NCBI GenBank assembly: GCA_900473805.1
Contig: UCMS01000006.1
Coordinates: 231,734-295,733, forward strand
Direction: 5' to 3'
Length of the DNA: 64,000 nucleotides
DNA from: Hyphomicrobiales bacterium
Lineage (GTDB): Bacteria > Pseudomonadota > Alphaproteobacteria > Rhizobiales > Rhizobiaceae
Numbering within the stretch: the first letter of the stretch is position 1; each line of letters starts with the position of its first letter. This document shows, one piece after another, positions 1-9,677 of the stretch. The notes below the pieces were generated by a model. That model was not told where the DNA came from and did no database searches. It saw only the letters and a list, made by a program, of their open reading frames with translations. The position numbers and the translations under genes were made by a program.

Positions 1-289
1 CGCATGCCGACGCCATCGCCTGAAGAACGCGGGCGGTTTCCGGTACATAGGCAAGATCATCCGCCGCGTCGTGTCTCTGGCGGATGATGGCGTAGCGCGT
101 GGTTTCTGGATAGGTCCATGCGCTGGTGAGCACGTCCTGCACGCTGACGCTCTGGCCATTCACCTCCGTGGTCGCATCGCGATCACGCTCACCATAGCCA
201 AGGGCTTCAACCTGTTCGCAAAAGTCGATCGCCGCATTCATCATGCGCCGAACCGTGCTCCAGTCAGTTTGGCGGGTCGGGTCGGACAT
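1..289 (-). CDS. Hypothetical protein downstream of clpS (3' end outside window)
   Basis: The reading frame is open from an ATG at 289 to the window edge, giving 96 visible residues starting MSDPTRQTDW. A strong Shine-Dalgarno (GGAGGAG) lies in the last codons of clpS, about 8 bases before the ATG, and the clpS stop is only five bases upstream, so the gene is probably translated by coupling to clpS. The visible part is polar and soluble-looking, without signal peptide or membrane segment. I do not recognise the family. The C-terminus is missing because the window ends. Confidence 0.75.
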   Translation of the reverse strand, partial: MSDPTRQTDWSTVRRMMNAAIDFCEQVEALGYGERDRDATTEVNGQSVSVQDVLTSAWTYPETTRYAIIRQRHDAADDLAYVPETARVLQAMASAC

Positions 290-294
290 CCCGT

Positions 295-603
295 TCACTC
301 CTCCGGCTCCGCCGTAAACAACAGCGGCATGCCAGCCTCCTTGGCGAGATCCATGGCCTCAGCAATCTTCGTTTCGGCAATCTCCCGCGTGCAGACGACG
401 ACCACCGCCGAGCCGAACCGATGCGCCGTCATCATGACGCGGTTGCCCGTCTCCTCGCTCATCCGGAACACCACCTTCAACACGATGGTGACGAATTCGC
501 GCGGGGTATAATCGTCATTGTGCAGGATGACCTTGTAGAGCCGCGGCTTTTCCACCTTCGGCTTGGTCTCCGTCTTCGGCGTCAGCACCGTATCCTTCGC
601 CAT
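295..603 (-). CDS. clpS: ATP-dependent Clp protease adaptor ClpS
   Basis: A 102-residue protein, normal length for ClpS, the adaptor that binds the ClpA N-domain and delivers N-degron substrates to ClpAP in the cytoplasm. The core contains the family motif LHNDDYTPREFV near residues 25-37 and the helix with TGNRVMMTAHRFG. The N-terminal extension is lysine- and proline-rich, as expected of the flexible tail. I chose the ATG at 603; a longer in-frame extension runs antisense through ychF and is spurious. It diverges from ychF, with a 111-base promoter region between them. Confidence 0.96.
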   Translation of the reverse strand: MAKDTVLTPKTETKPKVEKPRLYKVILHNDDYTPREFVTIVLKVVFRMSEETGNRVMMTAHRFGSAVVVVCTREIAETKIAEAMDLAKEAGMPLLFTAEPEE

Positions 604-714
604 GCATCCTCCGGCAACTTCAGGGCCTCTCAGGCCCGTAACACTTGACCATATCCCTCCTATACCCCATAGGCGTGGGCAACGAAAATCCATCCCGAAC
701 AGGTATAGAGAGCC

Positions 715-1818
<1,104 letters not shown>

Positions 1819-1841
1819 AGCGCGACAAGGCGAACGACGAG

Positions 1842-1867
1842 AGGCCGCGATCCCTCGCGGCCTTTTT
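1842..1867 (+). terminator. Rho-independent terminator after ychF
   Basis: Perfect nine-base arms (AGGCCGCGA / TCGCGGCCT) around a TCCC loop are followed by a run of five T. It lies 24 bases after the ychF stop and just before the 3' end of the convergent DUF2892 gene. Confidence 0.9.
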
Positions 1868-1890
1868 GCGTTTTAGGGAGGTGGAAAGCC

Positions 1891-2097
1891 TCAGGCCCGT
1901 TTCACCGGGCAGGTTGAGAGGCCGAGGATCGAATAGAGCGGGCAGCTCGACATCAGGCCGGTCAAGAGCGGCACCACCCCGATCAGCGTGTAGTAGCGCC
2001 ACCAGGCGCCCGGATAGATGAAGAAAAGCGACAAGAGCACGAGCCCGACAACGATGCGCAGGACGCGGTCGAGACCGCCGACATTCTTGGCAAACAT
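1891..2097 (-). CDS. DUF2892 (YgaP-like) inner membrane protein
   Basis: A 68-residue protein with two hydrophobic helices (about residues 13-30 and 36-55). It has the family features N..GLDR.LR near the start and a cysteine-containing CPLYSILG segment close to the C-terminus. This small domain (DUF2892) is often found alone or fused to rhodanese domains as in YgaP, where it anchors sulfur-handling proteins in the membrane. It lies just downstream of a Crp/Fnr regulator on the same strand, which suggests co-regulation. Specific function unknown. Confidence 0.85.
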   Translation of the reverse strand: MFAKNVGGLDRVLRIVVGLVLLSLFFIYPGAWWRYYTLIGVVPLLTGLMSSCPLYSILGLSTCPVKRA

Positions 2098-2187
2098 GGT
2101 TTTTCCCTCCGTTGATCTAACGATAGGGCGAGTTTAGGCCTCAGCACCGTCCCCGTCCGTGACTTAGTCACCGGAATGGAGAACTTC

Positions 2188-2850
2188 TTAGGATTCGGCT
2201 GCCTTTGCCATGCGCGCCAGTTCACTGCGGTCGACGATCCGGATCTCACCACGCTCGTTCGCCACCACGCCCTTGGAGGCCAGCGCCTCCAGCCGCCGCG
2301 ATACCACTTCCCGTGCCGTGCCAATTACGACCGCCAGTTCCTGATGCGTCAGCGCGACCTTGCCCTCCCCGTCGCCACGCTCCAGCAGCGCATGGGCCAG
2401 CCGCTGCTCGACCTTCACGAAGGCCACCTGTTCGAGCACGAACATCAGATCGCTCAGCCGGTCGGCAAAGGCCTTGAAAACGAAGTGTCGGAAACCGGCG
2501 GACTGGGCAATCAGCCGCTCCACCATGGCAGGCGGCACCATCACCGCAACCAGATCGCTCTCGGCGACCGCCTCGCCCGAATAGAGCGCACCGCCGAGAA
2601 CGCCGAGTGTTGTCTGCACACAGGTCTCGCCGGGTGTAACGGAATAGAGCAACAGTTCGCGCCCGCTCCGACCATTGAGATAGACACCGATTTTGCCCGA
2701 AAGCAGGAGCACGAAGGCTTGCGCCGCATCCCCCGGTCGAAACAGCGTGGTGCGAACCGGCACATGCACCGGTTTCAGCGCCTGAAGCTCCAGCCTCGCT
2801 TCCGCGTCGATGCCGGAGAGAAAGCCGGCCTGATCTGTCCAACCCACCAT
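2188..2850 (-). CDS. Crp/Fnr-family transcriptional regulator
   Basis: About 220 residues with an N-terminal cyclic-nucleotide-binding-like beta-roll (residues ~15-130, ending in FVLEQVAFVKVEQRL as the dimer helix). The C-terminal HTH has LTHQELAVVIGTAREVVSRRLEAL, typical of Crp/Fnr recognition helices. The N-terminus lacks the four-cysteine cluster of true Fnr, so an oxygen-sensing iron-sulfur cluster is not indicated. An upstream in-frame ATG at 2862 is possible; the one at 2850 fits the domain start better. It diverges from the MaoC pair and precedes the DUF2892 gene. Confidence 0.88.
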   Translation of the reverse strand: MVGWTDQAGFLSGIDAEARLELQALKPVHVPVRTTLFRPGDAAQAFVLLLSGKIGVYLNGRSGRELLLYSVTPGETCVQTTLGVLGGALYSGEAVAESDLVAVMVPPAMVERLIAQSAGFRHFVFKAFADRLSDLMFVLEQVAFVKVEQRLAHALLERGDGEGKVALTHQELAVVIGTAREVVSRRLEALASKGVVANERGEIRIVDRSELARMAKAAES

Positions 2851-2913
2851 GGACCACCTCACGATTCCCGCTTATGACCATAGCGACTGGCAGTGCATTG
2901 GAGAACATGTTGC

Positions 2914-3384
2914 ATGCAGGATGACAGGCTTCACTACGAAGACTTTACCGAGGGCCGCAGCTTTGCGCTTGGACCACGCCTGGTCACCGCCGAGGAGATC
3001 ATCGAATTTGCCCAAGAATTCGACCCGCAGCCTATGCATCTCTCCGAGGAAGCCGGCAAGGCGAGCATCCTCGGCGGCCTCTCCGCCTCCGGCTGGCATA
3101 CCTCCAGCCTCTTCATGCGCCTGATGATCGACGCCTATGTGCTGAAAGCCGCCTCCGAAGGCGCGCCCGGCATCGAATTCATGCAGTGGCGGAAGCCCGT
3201 GCTGGCAGGCGACACGCTCTCCGGCCAGTCGGTGGTCGAGGAAACCCGCGTCATGCGCTCGCGACCGCATCTCGGCATCGTCACCTTCGGTCATGAATTG
3301 AAGAACCAGCGCGGCGAAACCGTGCTGAAGGCCCGCAACGCCGTCATGGTCCGTCGCCGCGAAGCCGTGGAGGTGTCGGCATGA
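2914..3384 (+). CDS. MaoC-like hot-dog dehydratase, subunit 1
   Basis: About 156 residues covering one MaoC/R-hydratase hot-dog domain. Family features are the early FTEGRSFALGPRLVTAEEII stretch, FDPQPMH, where the hydratase Asp/His region normally sits, and GGLSASGWHTSSL. Such enzymes hydrate or dehydrate acyl-CoA or acyl-ACP enoyl groups. I chose the ATG at 2914 because GGAGA lies 9 bases upstream; a GTG at 2893 would extend it without need. It overlaps the next MaoC gene by ATGA, and the two may form a heterodimer. Confidence 0.88.
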   Translation: MQDDRLHYEDFTEGRSFALGPRLVTAEEIIEFAQEFDPQPMHLSEEAGKASILGGLSASGWHTSSLFMRLMIDAYVLKAASEGAPGIEFMQWRKPVLAGDTLSGQSVVEETRVMRSRPHLGIVTFGHELKNQRGETVLKARNAVMVRRREAVEVSA

Positions 3385-3869
3385 AGCTGCTGGACATCTA
3401 CCCCGCCGGCACTCGGCTCGAACTTGGCTCGGTCACCTTCACGGCAGACGACATCATCCGCTTTGCCGAAAAATTCGACCCCCAGCCCTTCCATGTCGAC
3501 CCCGAGGCCGCGAAGGCCTATGTCTTCGGCGCGCTCTGCGCCTCCGGCTGGCACACCTGCGCCAATTGGATGAAGAGCTTCATCGGCTTCATCACGCGCG
3601 AGATTACGCGGCTGCAGGCGGAGGGGATCGCCCCGCCGAAGCTCGGCCCGTCCCCCGGCTTTGCCGAGCTGCAATGGCTGAAACCGGTCTATGCCGGCGA
3701 TACGATCACCTTCTTCATGACCCCGATCGACAGCCGCACCGTCCAGGGCCGCCATCGCTACATCCTGAATTCCGCCCTCTCCGAAGGCGTCAACCAGAAC
3801 GGCGAACCCGTGCTGCGTTTCAAAAGCAATCTGATCGAATTTTTCCCCGACGAGGAGCAAGCTGAATGA
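3381..3869 (+). CDS. MaoC-like hot-dog dehydratase, subunit 2
   Basis: A 162-residue MaoC-family protein, a diverged paralogue of the preceding gene. It shares the FAEKFDPQPFHVDPEAA and LCASGWHTCANWMK blocks and the later LQWLKPVYAGDTI segment seen in both copies. The start overlaps the preceding stop (ATGA), and its own stop overlaps the start of the peroxidase gene in the same way, so the three genes are translationally coupled. The substrate cannot be inferred. Two tandem single-domain copies suggest a two-subunit enzyme. Confidence 0.88.
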   Translation: MKLLDIYPAGTRLELGSVTFTADDIIRFAEKFDPQPFHVDPEAAKAYVFGALCASGWHTCANWMKSFIGFITREITRLQAEGIAPPKLGPSPGFAELQWLKPVYAGDTITFFMTPIDSRTVQGRHRYILNSALSEGVNQNGEPVLRFKSNLIEFFPDEEQAE

Positions 3870-4342
3870 CCGTGCACGACTTCACCATGACCACCATCGA
3901 CGGCACCGAGCGCAGCCTGAGCGACTACGCCGGCAAGGTGCTGCTGATCGTCAACACTGCAAGTGCCTGCGGCCTGACCCCGCAATACGAAGGGCTGGAA
4001 GCCCTCTACAAGACCCACCCCGATCTCGTCGTCCTCGGCTTCCCCTGCAACCAGTTCGGCGCCCAGGAACCCGGCACGGAAAAGGAAATCGCCCTCTTCT
4101 GTGAAACCCAGTTCGCCGTGACGTTCCCGCTCTTCGCCAAGATCGAGGTCAACGGATCCGGCACGCACCCGCTCTACGCCTATCTGAAGGCGGAAACGCC
4201 GGGGAGCGAACAGGGCCAGGAAATCGGCTGGAACTTCGCGAAATTCCTCATCGGCCGCGACGGCAAGCCGATCGCCCGCTATTCGCCACGCACGGCACCC
4301 GCCGACCTTAAGGCGGATATCACCGCCGCCCTCGCCGGCTAA
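3866..4342 (+). CDS. Glutathione peroxidase family (thiol peroxidase, BtuE/GPx-like)
   Basis: A 158-residue thioredoxin-fold peroxidase that reduces organic and lipid hydroperoxides. The peroxidatic cysteine is Cys35 in NTASACGLTPQY; it is cysteine, not selenocysteine. The family boxes FPCNQFGAQEPG and GWNFAKFLIGRDG (Trp/Asn of the catalytic tetrad) are both present. There is no signal peptide, so it acts in the cytoplasm. It is coupled to the upstream MaoC gene by a four-base overlap and lies five bases before an AraC regulator gene. Confidence 0.93.
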   Translation: MTVHDFTMTTIDGTERSLSDYAGKVLLIVNTASACGLTPQYEGLEALYKTHPDLVVLGFPCNQFGAQEPGTEKEIALFCETQFAVTFPLFAKIEVNGSGTHPLYAYLKAETPGSEQGQEIGWNFAKFLIGRDGKPIARYSPRTAPADLKADITAALAG

Positions 4343-4347
4343 ATGCC

Positions 4348-5175
4348 ATGGTCGACTTCCGCTTCCATCCGACACCCCTTGCCGGCCTGGAAGCGGTCTC
4401 GGCCACGAGCGCCCATGTCTTTTCCAAACACACGCACGATACCTATGGCATCGGTTTTTTGACCGCGGGCGGCCAGATCTCGGCCTCCGGCCGCGGCCAG
4501 GTCGAGGCGGAAGCGGGCCAGCTGATCACCGTCAATCCCGGCGAAGTGCATGACGGCGCACCGCTCGGGAGGACAGCCCGCAGCTGGCACATGCTCTACA
4601 TCACGCCGGATCTCGTCGCGGACTGCCTGTCAGACCTCGCCTCGACCACGACAGACCTGGAATTCCCGTTTCCCGTCTTCGCCGATCCGGCGATCCGCGC
4701 CCTGCTCTCATTCCTCCATCACCGGCTGAACGATGAGGATGCCTCAGCCGAAGCTGAGACCTTCCAGGAAGCACTCGTCCTGCTCCTCGGCAAAACCCTC
4801 ACCCGTCGCACGGTGGCGCCGCTCAGCCTGCCGGACTCGATTCGCCGTGTTCGCCAGCGCCTGGACGCCGATCCTGCCGACGCCGCAGATCTGCAGGCTC
4901 TCGCCCGTGAGGCGGGCTTGAGCCGCTTCCAGCTCATCCGCGCCTTCCTGCGCCACACGGGGCTGACGCCGCATGCCTATCACATGCAGCGCCGCGCGCT
5001 CCTCAGCCGACGCCTGCTGGCGGAAGGCATGGCCCCGGCAGAGGTCGCGGCCACCTGCGGCTATGTCGATCAGAGCCACATGCACCGAGAGTTCTGCCGC
5101 CGCTTCGGCCTCACACCCGGCGCCTACCGCAGCGCTTGGCTGCGCTGCAATCCTGTACAAGACCGCAAGCTCTGA
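4348..5175 (+). CDS. AraC-family transcriptional regulator
   Basis: A 275-residue regulator. The N-terminal cupin-type ligand domain (about 1-150) includes HTHDTYGIGFLTAGGQ and PGEVHDGAPL. The C-terminal pair of HTH motifs includes LQALAREAGLSRFQLIRAFLRHTGLTPHAY and AEVAATCGYVDQSHMHREFCRRFGLTPGAYR. It begins five bases after the peroxidase gene and precedes a LysE-type exporter gene. AraC-LysE pairing is common for amino-acid or metabolite export, so the exporter is its likeliest target. Confidence 0.92.
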   Translation: MVDFRFHPTPLAGLEAVSATSAHVFSKHTHDTYGIGFLTAGGQISASGRGQVEAEAGQLITVNPGEVHDGAPLGRTARSWHMLYITPDLVADCLSDLASTTTDLEFPFPVFADPAIRALLSFLHHRLNDEDASAEAETFQEALVLLLGKTLTRRTVAPLSLPDSIRRVRQRLDADPADAADLQALAREAGLSRFQLIRAFLRHTGLTPHAYHMQRRALLSRRLLAEGMAPAEVAATCGYVDQSHMHREFCRRFGLTPGAYRSAWLRCNPVQDRKL

Positions 5176-5215
5176 GCAGCACACAGTCTCTCCCGCAAAC
5201 CGCAGGAGACACTGC

Positions 5216-5824
5216 ATGACCCTCGACTTCCTTCTGACCACTTTGATCATCGTCGCGACGCCGGGCACGGGCGCGCTTTACACGCTGGCGGCGGCCCTCG
5301 GCGGCGGACGCCGCAGCGCAATCATCGCCGCCTTTGGCTGCACGCTCGGCATCATCCCGCATATGCTGGCCGCCGCCCTCGGCCTTGCCGCCCTCGTCGC
5401 CGCCGAGCCCCGCCTCTTCGAGGCGATCCGCTATGCCGGCATCGCCTATCTCGTCTGGATGGCGATCGGGCTGTGGCGCAGCGGCCTTGCGGCCGATCCC
5501 GCCGCTGAGCCGCGCCAGGAGGCCTGGCGGATCATCCGCAAAGCGGTGCTGATCAACCTCCTGAACCCCAAGCTCTCGCTGTTCTTCCTCGCCTTCCTGC
5601 CGCAATTCGTTACGCCAGCGGACCCAGCACCCCTTGTTACGATGGCCCTTCTGAGCCTCGTCTTCATGGCCGTGACCTTCGTCGTCTTCGCGCTTTATGG
5701 TGTCGCAGCATCAGCCATGCGACAGGGGCTCGTGACCCGCCCCCGCAGGATGCGCGCCGTCAACCGCCTCCTGTCCGGCGGATTTCTCGTGATGGCGGGA
5801 AAGCTGGCCCTGGCGCAACGCTAG
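5216..5824 (+). CDS. LysE-family amino acid/metabolite exporter
   Basis: A 202-residue inner-membrane protein with about six hydrophobic segments and the LysE/RhtB hallmark in the first loop, where the usual P-GP-G appears as ATPGTGALY. It also has NLLNPKLSLFFLAFLPQF, typical of RhtB-like exporters. CAGGAGA lies seven to eight bases before the ATG at 5216. The preceding AraC gene ends 40 bases upstream. Substrate unknown. Confidence 0.9.
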   Translation: MTLDFLLTTLIIVATPGTGALYTLAAALGGGRRSAIIAAFGCTLGIIPHMLAAALGLAALVAAEPRLFEAIRYAGIAYLVWMAIGLWRSGLAADPAAEPRQEAWRIIRKAVLINLLNPKLSLFFLAFLPQFVTPADPAPLVTMALLSLVFMAVTFVVFALYGVAASAMRQGLVTRPRRMRAVNRLLSGGFLVMAGKLALAQR

Positions 5825-5872
5825 CAGAGCACAGAGAGAACTGGCCACGTGGCGGTCGGTCCGTCGAGGGGC

Positions 5873-6415
5873 TCAGTGCCCCTCGAATTCCACGAGCGTG
5901 CGCACTTCAACGCCAAGCGCTTCGAGCTTATTGCGCCCGCCGAGCTCCGGCAGATCAATGACGAAGCAGGCCGAAACGACATCCGCCCCGATCTGGCGCA
6001 GGAGCTGCACGGCGCCGACAGCCGTACCGCCGGTCGCGATCAGATCGTCGACCAGGATCACCTTCTCGCCGGGCTTGACCGCATCCATGTGGATTTCCAT
6101 CTCGTCGACGCCATATTCCAGGCTGTAGGCGATCCTGACCGTCTCATGCGGCAGCTTGCCCTTCTTGCGGATCGGGACGAAACCGGCGGACAACTGGTGC
6201 GCCACCGCGCCTCCCAGAATGAAGCCACGCGCTTCCATGCCGGCGATCTTGTCGATCTTCAGGCCCGCATAGGGCTGCACCAGCTCGTCGATCGCCCGTC
6301 GGAACGCCCGCGCATCGCCGAGCAGCGTGGTGATGTCGCGAAAGATGATCCCAGGCTTCGGATAGTCGGGAATGGAGCGGATCGCGTCAGCCAGGTGAGA
6401 AGAAATCTTGGTCAT
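5873..6415 (-). CDS. apt: Adenine phosphoribosyltransferase
   Basis: A 180-residue enzyme that makes AMP from adenine and PRPP in purine salvage. The PRPP-binding loop [14 protein letters not shown] is intact near residues 120-133, and the N-terminal [21 protein letters not shown] is the classic Apt signature. Length is normal and no insertion is seen. It lies downstream of petC on the same strand but a terminator separates them. Confidence 0.96.
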   Translation of the reverse strand: MTKISSHLADAIRSIPDYPKPGIIFRDITTLLGDARAFRRAIDELVQPYAGLKIDKIAGMEARGFILGGAVAHQLSAGFVPIRKKGKLPHETVRIAYSLEYGVDEMEIHMDAVKPGEKVILVDDLIATGGTAVGAVQLLRQIGADVVSACFVIDLPELGGRNKLEALGVEVRTLVEFEGH

Positions 6416-6481
6416 TGAGTTTCCGGATGTCGGGGAAATGAGGTTGCGCGGACCATACCAAGATCGGCAGGCCCTCCCAAC

Positions 6482-6509
6482 AAAAAAGGCGGCCCGAAGA
6501 CCGCCTTTT
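6482..6509 (-). terminator. Rho-independent terminator after petC
   Basis: Nine-base arms (AAAAGGCGG / CCGCCTTTT) around an eight-base loop, with a T run when read on the minus strand. It lies about 25 bases past the petC stop and ends the bc1 operon. Confidence 0.87.
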
Positions 6510-6533
6510 CCGAATTCGACCGATCGTCTCCGA

Positions 6534-7412
6534 TCAGTGTTCCTTGTTCGCGTAGACCGACTTCTTCGTCAGGTAGATCAGCGCCGTGAAGATGGCGAGG
6601 AAAACCATGACCATGAAGCCCATGCGCTTGCGTTCTTCCAGATGCGGCTCGGCGGCCCACATCAGGAACGCAGCCACGTCCTGGGAATACTGGTCCAGCG
6701 TCTCCGGCGTGCCGTCGTCATAGGTCACCTGACCATCCGACAGCGGCGGCGCCATGGCGAGAGCCGCAGCACTGACGAAATACGGGTTGAAGTGCGTGCC
6801 TTCAGCAACGGTCACGCCTTCCGGCGGTTCCTGGTACCCGGTTAGCAGCGCATGGATATAGTCCGGGCCGCCCTGCTGGTACTGAGTGAAGATGTCGAAC
6901 ACGAACTGCGGGAAGCCGCGGGTCACGCCGCGCGCCTTGGCGATCAGCGAGAAGTCCGGCGGAGCTGCACCATTGTTGGCGGCAGCGGCTGCTTCCTTGT
7001 TCGGGAACGGCGACGGGAAGTAGTCGGACGGCACAGCCTTGCGGGTGTACATCTCGCCGTCGGCGTTCGGGCCGTCCTGCACTTCGTATTCGCCCGCGAA
7101 AGCCTTCACCTGTTCTTCCGAATAGCCCAGCTCTTCCAGCGTGCGGAAGGAGACAAGCTTCATCGAATGGCAGGCAGAACAGACTTCCTTGTAGATCTTC
7201 AGACCGCGCTGCAGCTGGCCCTTGTCATAGGTGCCGAAGGGGCCGGCGAAGCTCCAGTCCATTTCCTTTGGCTTGAGGATCGGGTAGTGGCCGCTCTTGG
7301 CGGCATGCTCGACCGCATGCTCAAGGGCGGCGCCCTCTTCAGCGGCCGAAGCGTGGCCGGCAAAGCCGGCCATCGAAGCGATGAGCGCGATGCTCGTGAG
7401 AAGCTTCTTCAT
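6534..7412 (-). CDS. petC: Cytochrome c1, bc1 complex
   Basis: A 292-residue membrane-anchored periplasmic cytochrome c1. It has a signal peptide (about residues 1-23, cleaved near GHASA-AEE), one heme-attachment site CSACHS, and a C-terminal membrane helix ([17 protein letters not shown]). It passes electrons from the Rieske protein to cytochrome c. I start it at the ATG at 7412; the longer open frame upstream is the antisense shadow of petB. It is last in petA-petB-petC, 26 bases after petB. Confidence 0.97.
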   Translation of the reverse strand: MKKLLTSIALIASMAGFAGHASAAEEGAALEHAVEHAAKSGHYPILKPKEMDWSFAGPFGTYDKGQLQRGLKIYKEVCSACHSMKLVSFRTLEELGYSEEQVKAFAGEYEVQDGPNADGEMYTRKAVPSDYFPSPFPNKEAAAAANNGAAPPDFSLIAKARGVTRGFPQFVFDIFTQYQQGGPDYIHALLTGYQEPPEGVTVAEGTHFNPYFVSAAALAMAPPLSDGQVTYDDGTPETLDQYSQDVAAFLMWAAEPHLEERKRMGFMVMVFLAIFTALIYLTKKSVYANKEH

Positions 7413-7438
7413 TGTTCTTGTTTCCCTCTCTCGCGCAA

Positions 7439-8749
7439 TCAGGCTTGGACAGCGGCGGACTTGCCGCTCTTTTCGAGAACCGCCTCGGTGATCGAGTTCG
7501 GGATGCGCTTCGGCGTCTCGAACAGACCCAGCAACGGCATGATCACGAGGAAGAAGCCGAAGTAATAGGCGGTACCGAGCTGCGAATAACCGACATAGTT
7601 GCCGACGAACTCGCCGCGGAACAGGAGGCCGAAGAGACCAGAGCCTTCCGCCGGCATGGCACCGAGCCAGCCGAGCAGGATCGAGTTGGCAACGAAGACC
7701 CAGAAGAACAGCTTGTACCAGGGGCGATACACGGCCGAACGAACCTTCGAGGTGTCGAGCCAGGGCAGGAAGAACAGGACGATGATCGCACCGAACATCA
7801 CCAGAACGCCACCGAGCTTGGAGTCGATCGGGCCAATGTTGAAGGTGATCGCGCGCAGCATGGCGTAGAACGGCAGGAAGTACCATTCCGGAACGATATG
7901 AGCAGGCGTCTTCAGAGCGTCAGCCGGGATGTAGTTGTCCGGATGGCCGAGATAGTTCGGCATGTAGAAGACGAACCAGGCGAAGACCAAAAGGAAGACC
8001 GACACGCCGAAGGCGTCCTTGAGCGTCGCATAAGGCGTGAACGCGACGGTATCGGTCTTGGACTTGACTTCGACGCCGGTCGGGTTGGTCTGACCGGTGA
8101 CGTGCAGCGCCCAGACGTGCAGGATGACCACGCCGGCGATCATGAACGGCAGCAGGTAATGCAGCGCGAAGAAGCGGTTCAGCGTCGGATTGTCAACGGC
8201 GAAGCCACCGAGCAAGAACTGCTGGATCCACTCGCCGACCCATGGGAAGGCGGTGAAGAAGCCGGTGATAACGGTCGCGCCCCAGAAGGACATCTGGCCC
8301 CAGGGCAGAACATAGCCCATGAACGCGGTTGCCATCATCAGCAGGAAGATGACAACGCCGAGAATCCAGAGGATTTCGCGCGGCGCCTTGTAGGAACCGT
8401 AGTAGAGACCACGAGCGATGTGCAGGTAGACGGCGATGAAGAAGAACGACGCGCCGTTGGCATGCATGTAGCGCAGCAGCCAACCATTGTTGACGTCGCG
8501 CATGATCTTTTCGACGGAGTTGAAGGCAACCGTCGTTTCAGCGGCATAATGCATGGCGAGCACGACGCCGGTCAGGATCTGCACGATGAGCATCACCGAG
8601 AGCATGGCGCCGAAGGTGTAGGCATAGTTCAGGTTGCGGGGAACCGGATAGGCGACAAAGCTGTCATAGACGAGGCGCGGCAGCGGCAGGCGCGCGTCGA
8701 TCCACTTTTCAACGCCGGTGGACGGCTGGTAACTGGAATGGCCACTCAT
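7439..8749 (-). CDS. petB: Cytochrome b, bc1 complex
   Basis: A 436-residue integral membrane subunit that carries the two b hemes and the quinol/quinone sites. Visible hallmarks are several membrane helices, the heme-ligand helices around [23 protein letters not shown] and FALHYLLPF...HVWALH, and the Qo-site PEWY in [14 protein letters not shown]. The full-length fused form (both the b6-like and subunit IV-like parts) is normal for proteobacteria. It lies 14 bases after petA and 26 before petC. Confidence 0.98.
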   Translation of the reverse strand: MSGHSSYQPSTGVEKWIDARLPLPRLVYDSFVAYPVPRNLNYAYTFGAMLSVMLIVQILTGVVLAMHYAAETTVAFNSVEKIMRDVNNGWLLRYMHANGASFFFIAVYLHIARGLYYGSYKAPREILWILGVVIFLLMMATAFMGYVLPWGQMSFWGATVITGFFTAFPWVGEWIQQFLLGGFAVDNPTLNRFFALHYLLPFMIAGVVILHVWALHVTGQTNPTGVEVKSKTDTVAFTPYATLKDAFGVSVFLLVFAWFVFYMPNYLGHPDNYIPADALKTPAHIVPEWYFLPFYAMLRAITFNIGPIDSKLGGVLVMFGAIIVLFFLPWLDTSKVRSAVYRPWYKLFFWVFVANSILLGWLGAMPAEGSGLFGLLFRGEFVGNYVGYSQLGTAYYFGFFLVIMPLLGLFETPKRIPNSITEAVLEKSGKSAAVQA

Positions 8750-8763
8750 ATTGTCTTATCCCC

Positions 8764-9342
8764 TCAGCCGATCTTGATCACAGTATCGGAAACGAAGCCA
8801 TAGGTCGGAACAGCGAGGTTCGCGGGCGCCGGACCCTTACGGATACGGCCGGCCGTATCGTAGTGCGAACCGTGGCAGGGACAGAACCAGCCACCGAAAT
8901 CGCCGGCCTGACCGAGCGGCACGCAACCGAGATGGGTGCAGGAACCGATCATGACGATCCAGTTTTCCTTGCCCTCGCCAGCGGAACGGGCAACGTCGGT
9001 CGCTTCTGCCGTCGGATCGATGTTGGCGTTGCGGGCAACCGGATCCTTGAGGTCGGCGAGAGCAACAGCCTTGCCTTCTTCGACTTCCTTGTCGGTGCGG
9101 TTACGGATGAAAACCGGCTTGCCGCGCCACTTGACGGTCAGCGACATGCCCGGCTCGAGCGCCGACACGTCCACTTCGATCGAAGCGAGCGCGAGCGTCG
9201 AGGCATCCGGGCGCATTTGGTCGATGAAGGGCCAGGCGACCGAAACCGCACCAACCGCTCCGGCCATGCCGGTCACCATGTAGAGAAAATCGCGGCGCGT
9301 AGGCTCGCCCGCATGTTCAGTCGTCGTCTCGTGTTCGCTCAC
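8764..9342 (-). CDS. petA: Rieske iron-sulfur protein, bc1 complex
   Basis: About 192 residues from a GTG at 9342 (MSEHETT...), the usual alphaproteobacterial N-terminus; an ATG at 9426 would add an unlikely cysteine-rich extension. TRRDFLYM starts a Tat-type signal anchor and membrane helix. The 2Fe-2S ligands lie in [10 protein letters not shown] and [15 protein letters not shown] lies about ten bases upstream of the GTG. First gene of the bc1 operon. Confidence 0.96.
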   Translation of the reverse strand: MSEHETTTEHAGEPTRRDFLYMVTGMAGAVGAVSVAWPFIDQMRPDASTLALASIEVDVSALEPGMSLTVKWRGKPVFIRNRTDKEVEEGKAVALADLKDPVARNANIDPTAEATDVARSAGEGKENWIVMIGSCTHLGCVPLGQAGDFGGWFCPCHGSHYDTAGRIRKGPAPANLAVPTYGFVSDTVIKIG

Positions 9343-9677
9343 GGTCACTTTTTCCTCTTCGCAATCCTGCGACAAACCGCATTTGCCCCCGCAGCGGGAA
9401 TCACAGTTCGGCCATGTCATGGCCACAGATTCCCCGCCAGATTGGCGCGTTCTAAGCTTGATATTCCAATCTGTCCAGTCTTCCCCCTTGGGGGAGCCAC
9501 TATGTCGCGGAATAAATTGGCTTTGTCCCCATGCGGCTTATAGCCACGCGTCACTGCGGCTGACCCAGGTCAGGAAGGGAGATGGCGCGGACAGGGTAGA
9601 TGACATCTGTCAAGCAGCGGGCGCGATAAGCCCCGATGCAACAGGCGTGGCGGTCCGCCGTCCTGCAGATGGCGCCG
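9343..9677. other. Intergenic region upstream of petABC
   Basis: 335 bases between the Rieske gene and the 3' end of the ABC exporter gene. It should contain the petABC promoter, transcribed to the left. I see a CTTGACA-like hexamer on the minus strand at 9608-9614 but no well-spaced -10, so I do not assign a promoter. No other gene is supported. Confidence 0.5.

Noticed and set aside
7413..7886. N-terminal extension of petC
   Set aside because: It is antisense-frame sequence inside petB, and the signal peptide begins at 7412.
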